A stretch of DNA of 8,076 nucleotides, taken from NCBI GenBank assembly GCA_964387935.1, contig CAYLZN010000272.1, positions 1 through 8,076 on the forward strand, written 5' to 3'. Position numbers and translations under genes: made by a program. The notes below the pieces were generated by a model. That model worked only from the letters and a program-made list of their open reading frames with translations, was not told where the DNA came from and made no database searches. Position 1 is the first letter of the stretch. Every line of letters starts with the position of its first letter. Positions 5,549-8,076 of this stretch are shown here, in pieces. This stretch comes from CAYLZN01 sp964387935 (GTDB lineage Bacteria; Acidobacteriota; Vicinamibacteria; Vicinamibacterales; JAFNAJ01).

Positions 5549-6864
5549 ACTTCTCGGCGCTCATCCAGTCGGTGTCCGACGCGGTCTTCATGCCGTGGAT
5601 CGTGCTCGTGCTCCTGGGCACGGGGCTGTTCCTCACGATCCGGCTCGGGTTCGTCCAGATCGTGCGGCTGCCGGCGGCGTTTCGCACGGCGATCGCCGCG
5701 CGGCAGTCCGGAGCCGGCGGAGCGCTCACCCCGTTCCAGGCCTTTGCCACGGCGCTGGCCGCCTCGATCGGCATGGGCAACATCGCCGGCGTCGCGACGG
5801 CCATCGTGTCGGGCGGGCCCGGGGCGCTGTTCTGGATCTGGGCGTACGGTTTCTTCGCGACGGCCATCAAGTTCGCCGAGGCCGTACTCGGCATGACGTT
5901 TCGCGAGGTGAAAGGGGACCACGTGGCGTCCGGCCCGATGTACTACCTGCGGGACGGGTTGAAGTCGCCCGCGCTCGCCACGACCTACGCGCTCATCGCC
6001 GGGATCGCCGCGCTCACGACGACACCGTTCACGCAGCCCAACTCGATGGCGCTCGTGCTGAACACGCAACTGGCGATCCCGAAGTGGATGTCCGGCGTCG
6101 CCATCGCCGTGCTCACGTGGCTCGTCATCATCGGCGGCGTGAAGTCGATTGGCCGTGCCGCCGAGAAGCTCGCGCCGCTCAAGGTCGGTCTCTACATGGT
6201 CGGCGGGCTGATCGTCATCCTCACGCATCTCGACCGCCTGCCAGGTGTGATCGCGCTCGTGTTCCGCGAGGCGTTCTCGTTCAAGGCCGCCGCCGGCAGC
6301 GTGGCCGGGCTCGGCATCATGACCGCCATCCGGTACGGGCTCGCCCGAGGCGTCTACGCGAACGAAGCGGGATACGGGACCGCCGCGGTGGCGTACGGCA
6401 CCGCGCAGTCCACCAACCCGACGCAGCAGGGCCTGAACGCCATGATGGAGGTGTTCATCATCTCGTTCATCACGTCCAACGTGAGCGCCCTCTCGATTCT
6501 GCTGACGGGCGCGTGGCAATCCGGCGCGACGAGCACGGCCGCCGTCGCGCAGGCCTTCGACGCGGCGATGCCGTTCGGCGGCTACCTGCTGGCGCTCTCG
6601 GCCTTCCTGTTCGGCTACACCACGCTCATCGGCTGGGCCTACTACGGCGAGCAGTTCCTGGAATACGTCCTCGGCCGGCGGGTGACCCGGACCTATCGCT
6701 GGATCTACTGCCTGCTGATTCCGTTCGGCGCGGTTGCCAAGGTCGACGCCGTCTGGGCGTGGGGCGACCTGATGAACGGTCTGCAGGTGTTTCCCAACGT
6801 CGTCGGCCTCATCGGGCTGAGCGGCCTCGTGGCGGTCGCCGCCCGGCGCCCAGTAGCTCGATGA
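5545..6864 (+). CDS. AGCS-family sodium:alanine/glycine-type symporter
   Basis: This 439-residue inner-membrane protein belongs to the alanine-or-glycine:cation symporter family, which has the LeuT fold and takes up small amino acids with sodium. Visible family marks are GALTPFQAFATALAASIG (59-76) leading into MGNIAGVATAI, then GGPGALFWIWAYGF (90-103), SGPMYYL, and NEAGYGTAA (273-281). About ten to eleven helices can be traced, and the length is near the short end of the family. Several signature positions differ from the alanine carriers I remember: IGMGN instead of VGTGN, NEAGYG instead of NEAGLG, and VFIISFITSN where VF(V/I)DT(I/F)I(I/V)C is usual. The fold is therefore clear but the substrate may differ. 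ATG overlaps the SDR stop in an ATGA of 4 bp, so the gene is the last of the coupled operon. No terminator is visible behind it. Confidence 0.9.
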   Translation: MNFSALIQSVSDAVFMPWIVLVLLGTGLFLTIRLGFVQIVRLPAAFRTAIAARQSGAGGALTPFQAFATALAASIGMGNIAGVATAIVSGGPGALFWIWAYGFFATAIKFAEAVLGMTFREVKGDHVASGPMYYLRDGLKSPALATTYALIAGIAALTTTPFTQPNSMALVLNTQLAIPKWMSGVAIAVLTWLVIIGGVKSIGRAAEKLAPLKVGLYMVGGLIVILTHLDRLPGVIALVFREAFSFKAAAGSVAGLGIMTAIRYGLARGVYANEAGYGTAAVAYGTAQSTNPTQQGLNAMMEVFIISFITSNVSALSILLTGAWQSGATSTAAVAQAFDAAMPFGGYLLALSAFLFGYTTLIGWAYYGEQFLEYVLGRRVTRTYRWIYCLLIPFGAVAKVDAVWAWGDLMNGLQVFPNVVGLIGLSGLVAVAARRPVAR

Positions 6865-6889
6865 TTTGCTATTCGTTCGCTTTCGCTGC

Positions 6890-6918
6890 TTGATCGTCCC
6901 CTGAGCCGCTGCTAGGAT
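6890..6918 (+). promoter_or_regulatory. Promoter-like sequence before the helicase (TTGATC - 17 bp - TGC TAGGAT)
   Basis: TTGATC (6890-6895, four of six to consensus) is separated by 17 bp from TAGGAT (6913-6918), which also carries a TGn extension. The -10 ends 6 nt before GTG 6925, so initiation at the usual distance would fall on the start codon itself. The same bases include AGGA (6914-6917), 7 nt before the GTG, which could instead be a ribosome site on a longer transcript from the operon upstream. Confidence 0.5.
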
Positions 6919-6924
6919 TCGGAC

Positions 6925-8076
6925 GTGTCGTCTACCCCGCGATCGCTGGCCCCGCACGGCGCCCCCCGGGACGCGCACCTGGGAGAAGCGCTGGCGAGCC
7001 TGGCGCCGGCGGCCCTGCTGGGCGCGGTGGGGCAGGAGGGGCGCACGCTGATCGTGGCGCCGGAAGGCGGACGTGAGCCGGTCGTCACCGCCATTCACCA
7101 CCTGCCGGCGCGGGCCGCGGAGACGGCGCCGTTTCCCGCGCGACTCGACGCGCGGCTGCTCGACATCCTGCGCGCCCGCGGGATCGATCAGCCCTACGTG
7201 CACCAGGCGGAGGCCATCGAACAGGCCCTCGAGGGGCGCGACCTCGTGATCGTCACGCCCACGGCGTCCGGAAAGACCCTCTGCTACAACGCACCGGTCC
7301 TGCACGCGATCCTGCAAGATCCGGCCAGCCGCGCGCTCTATCTCTTTCCGACCAAGGCCCTCGCGCAGGATCAGCTCGCCGAGCTGCAGGGCCTGTGCGA
7401 GCGCCTCGACGCGACCGGCGCGATGAAGGTGGGCGTCTTCACCTACGACGGCGACACCCCGCAGGATGCTCGCCGCGCCATCCGCACGCAGGCGCACGTG
7501 GTCCTGTCGAACCCGGACATGCTGCACGCGGGCGTGCTGCCGCACCATCCGCGCTGGGCGAAGCTGTTCGAGAACCTGCGGTTCGTCGTGATCGACGAGC
7601 TGCACGCCTATCGCGGCGTGTTCGGCAGCCACCTGGCGAACATCCTGCGCCGCCTGCAGCGCGTCTGCCGGCACTACGGCTCGGACCCGGTCTTCATCTG
7701 CTGCTCGGCCACGATCGCCAACCCCAAGGAACTGGCGGAGCGGCTCACGGAACGGCCCTTCACGCTCGTCGAGCGCAGCGGCGCGCCGCGCGCCGAGAAG
7801 TACTTCGTCTTCGTCAACCCGCCGGTCGTCAACGCGCAGCTCGGGATTCGACGATCCTACCTGGCCGAAACGCGCCGCGTGGCGCTCGAGTTCCTCGCGC
7901 GCCACCTGCAGGTGATCGTCTTCGCGCAGAGCCGCCTCGCGACCGAGCTGCTGACGACGTATCTCAAGGACGCGACGCCGACGGTGCCGGGCCTGCCGGA
8001 CGCGGTGCGTGGCTACCGGGGTGGCTACCTGCCGAACCGGCGACGAGAGATCGAGCGCGGCCTGCGCGACGGCACC
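6925..8076 (+). CDS. MrfA/YprA-like superfamily 2 DEAD/DEAH-box helicase, N-terminal half (runs off the right edge)
   Basis: The first 384 codons are present and the frame is open at the edge; full-length relatives are around 750-800 residues with a C-terminal DUF1998 zinc-binding domain that is not visible here. Motifs in order are the HQAEAIE Q-like segment (about 93-99), Walker A TPTASGKT (111-118), FPTKALAQDQ (141-150), SNPDMLH (195-201), the DEAH-type box DELH (224-227), SAT (261-263) and the start of helicase lobe 2 with VIVFAQSR (330-337). The ending YRGGYLPNRRREIE is characteristic of this subfamily, which in Bacillus subtilis (MrfA) works in repair of mitomycin-type DNA damage. GTG 6925 is used because no ATG precedes the conserved region and it follows the promoter-like sequence. 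It lies 60 bp after the symporter and is probably a separate unit. Confidence 0.9.
   Translation, partial: MSSTPRSLAPHGAPRDAHLGEALASLAPAALLGAVGQEGRTLIVAPEGGREPVVTAIHHLPARAAETAPFPARLDARLLDILRARGIDQPYVHQAEAIEQALEGRDLVIVTPTASGKTLCYNAPVLHAILQDPASRALYLFPTKALAQDQLAELQGLCERLDATGAMKVGVFTYDGDTPQDARRAIRTQAHVVLSNPDMLHAGVLPHHPRWAKLFENLRFVVIDELHAYRGVFGSHLANILRRLQRVCRHYGSDPVFICCSATIANPKELAERLTERPFTLVERSGAPRAEKYFVFVNPPVVNAQLGIRRSYLAETRRVALEFLARHLQVIVFAQSRLATELLTTYLKDATPTVPGLPDAVRGYRGGYLPNRRREIERGLRDGT

Noticed and set aside
5527..7905. Very long minus-strand open frame (792 codons) across the symporter and helicase
   Set aside because: It is low-complexity Arg/Asp/Glu/His-rich sequence spanning two motif-complete plus-strand genes and the promoter between them; an antisense effect of high GC.
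1..8076. Defence island or mobile element, prompted by the MrfA-like helicase
   Set aside because: There is no nuclease, methylase, integrase, transposase or toxin nearby; the helicase motifs point to the housekeeping repair subfamily and the neighbours are metabolic or transport genes.

Overview
The window is high-GC bacterial chromosome, densely packed, with GTG as well as ATG starts, short overlaps between genes and several short-repeat intergenic spacers. Gene content (acyl-CoA ligase, TSUP-type permease, AGCS symporter, SDR, MrfA/YprA-like helicase) fits a free-living heterotroph. The style of the spacers (heptamer arrays, TGnTACAAT promoters almost touching the start codon) recalls soil Acidobacteriota of the Vicinamibacteria type. 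That is an impression from memory, not a proven assignment, and no marker gene is present.

Layout. (1) 1-1660, minus strand: a complete fatty-acid-type acyl-CoA ligase, with the first codons of an MFS transporter overlapping its 3' end and running off the left edge. (2) 1661-1921: a spacer between divergent genes with a tandem 15-mer and at least four GC-rich hairpins. (3) 1922-2869, plus strand: an exported protein with two exact-spacing four-cysteine repeats and a cysteine-containing C-terminal domain, function unknown. (4) 2870-2969: a 100-bp gap between convergent genes, almost wholly filled by a CCGCCAG-type heptamer array. (5) 2970-3845, minus strand: a TauE/SafE (TSUP) family permease. 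(6) 3846-3944: a divergent promoter region in which a second heptamer array (CCGTACG) sits between two -10 boxes, each exactly 10 nt from its start codon. (7) 3945-6864, plus strand: an overlapping three-gene operon of alpha/beta hydrolase, SDR oxidoreductase and AGCS sodium/amino-acid symporter. (8) 6925-8076, plus strand: the N-terminal half of a MrfA/YprA-like superfamily 2 helicase, cut by the right edge.

How the genes may work together. The ligase and MFS gene look like an import-and-activate pair for a carboxylic acid. The hydrolase, SDR and symporter are translationally coupled and probably co-expressed, but the substrate cannot be read from sequence. The TSUP gene shares the divergent promoter region. 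The helicase has its own promoter-like sequence and is probably a separate DNA-repair gene.

I see no phage, transposase, CRISPR array, toxin-antitoxin pair or defence island. The best candidates for something undescribed are the cysteine-repeat exported protein, the two heptamer arrays with the symmetric near-leaderless promoter pair, and the hairpin-rich spacer at 1770-1903.
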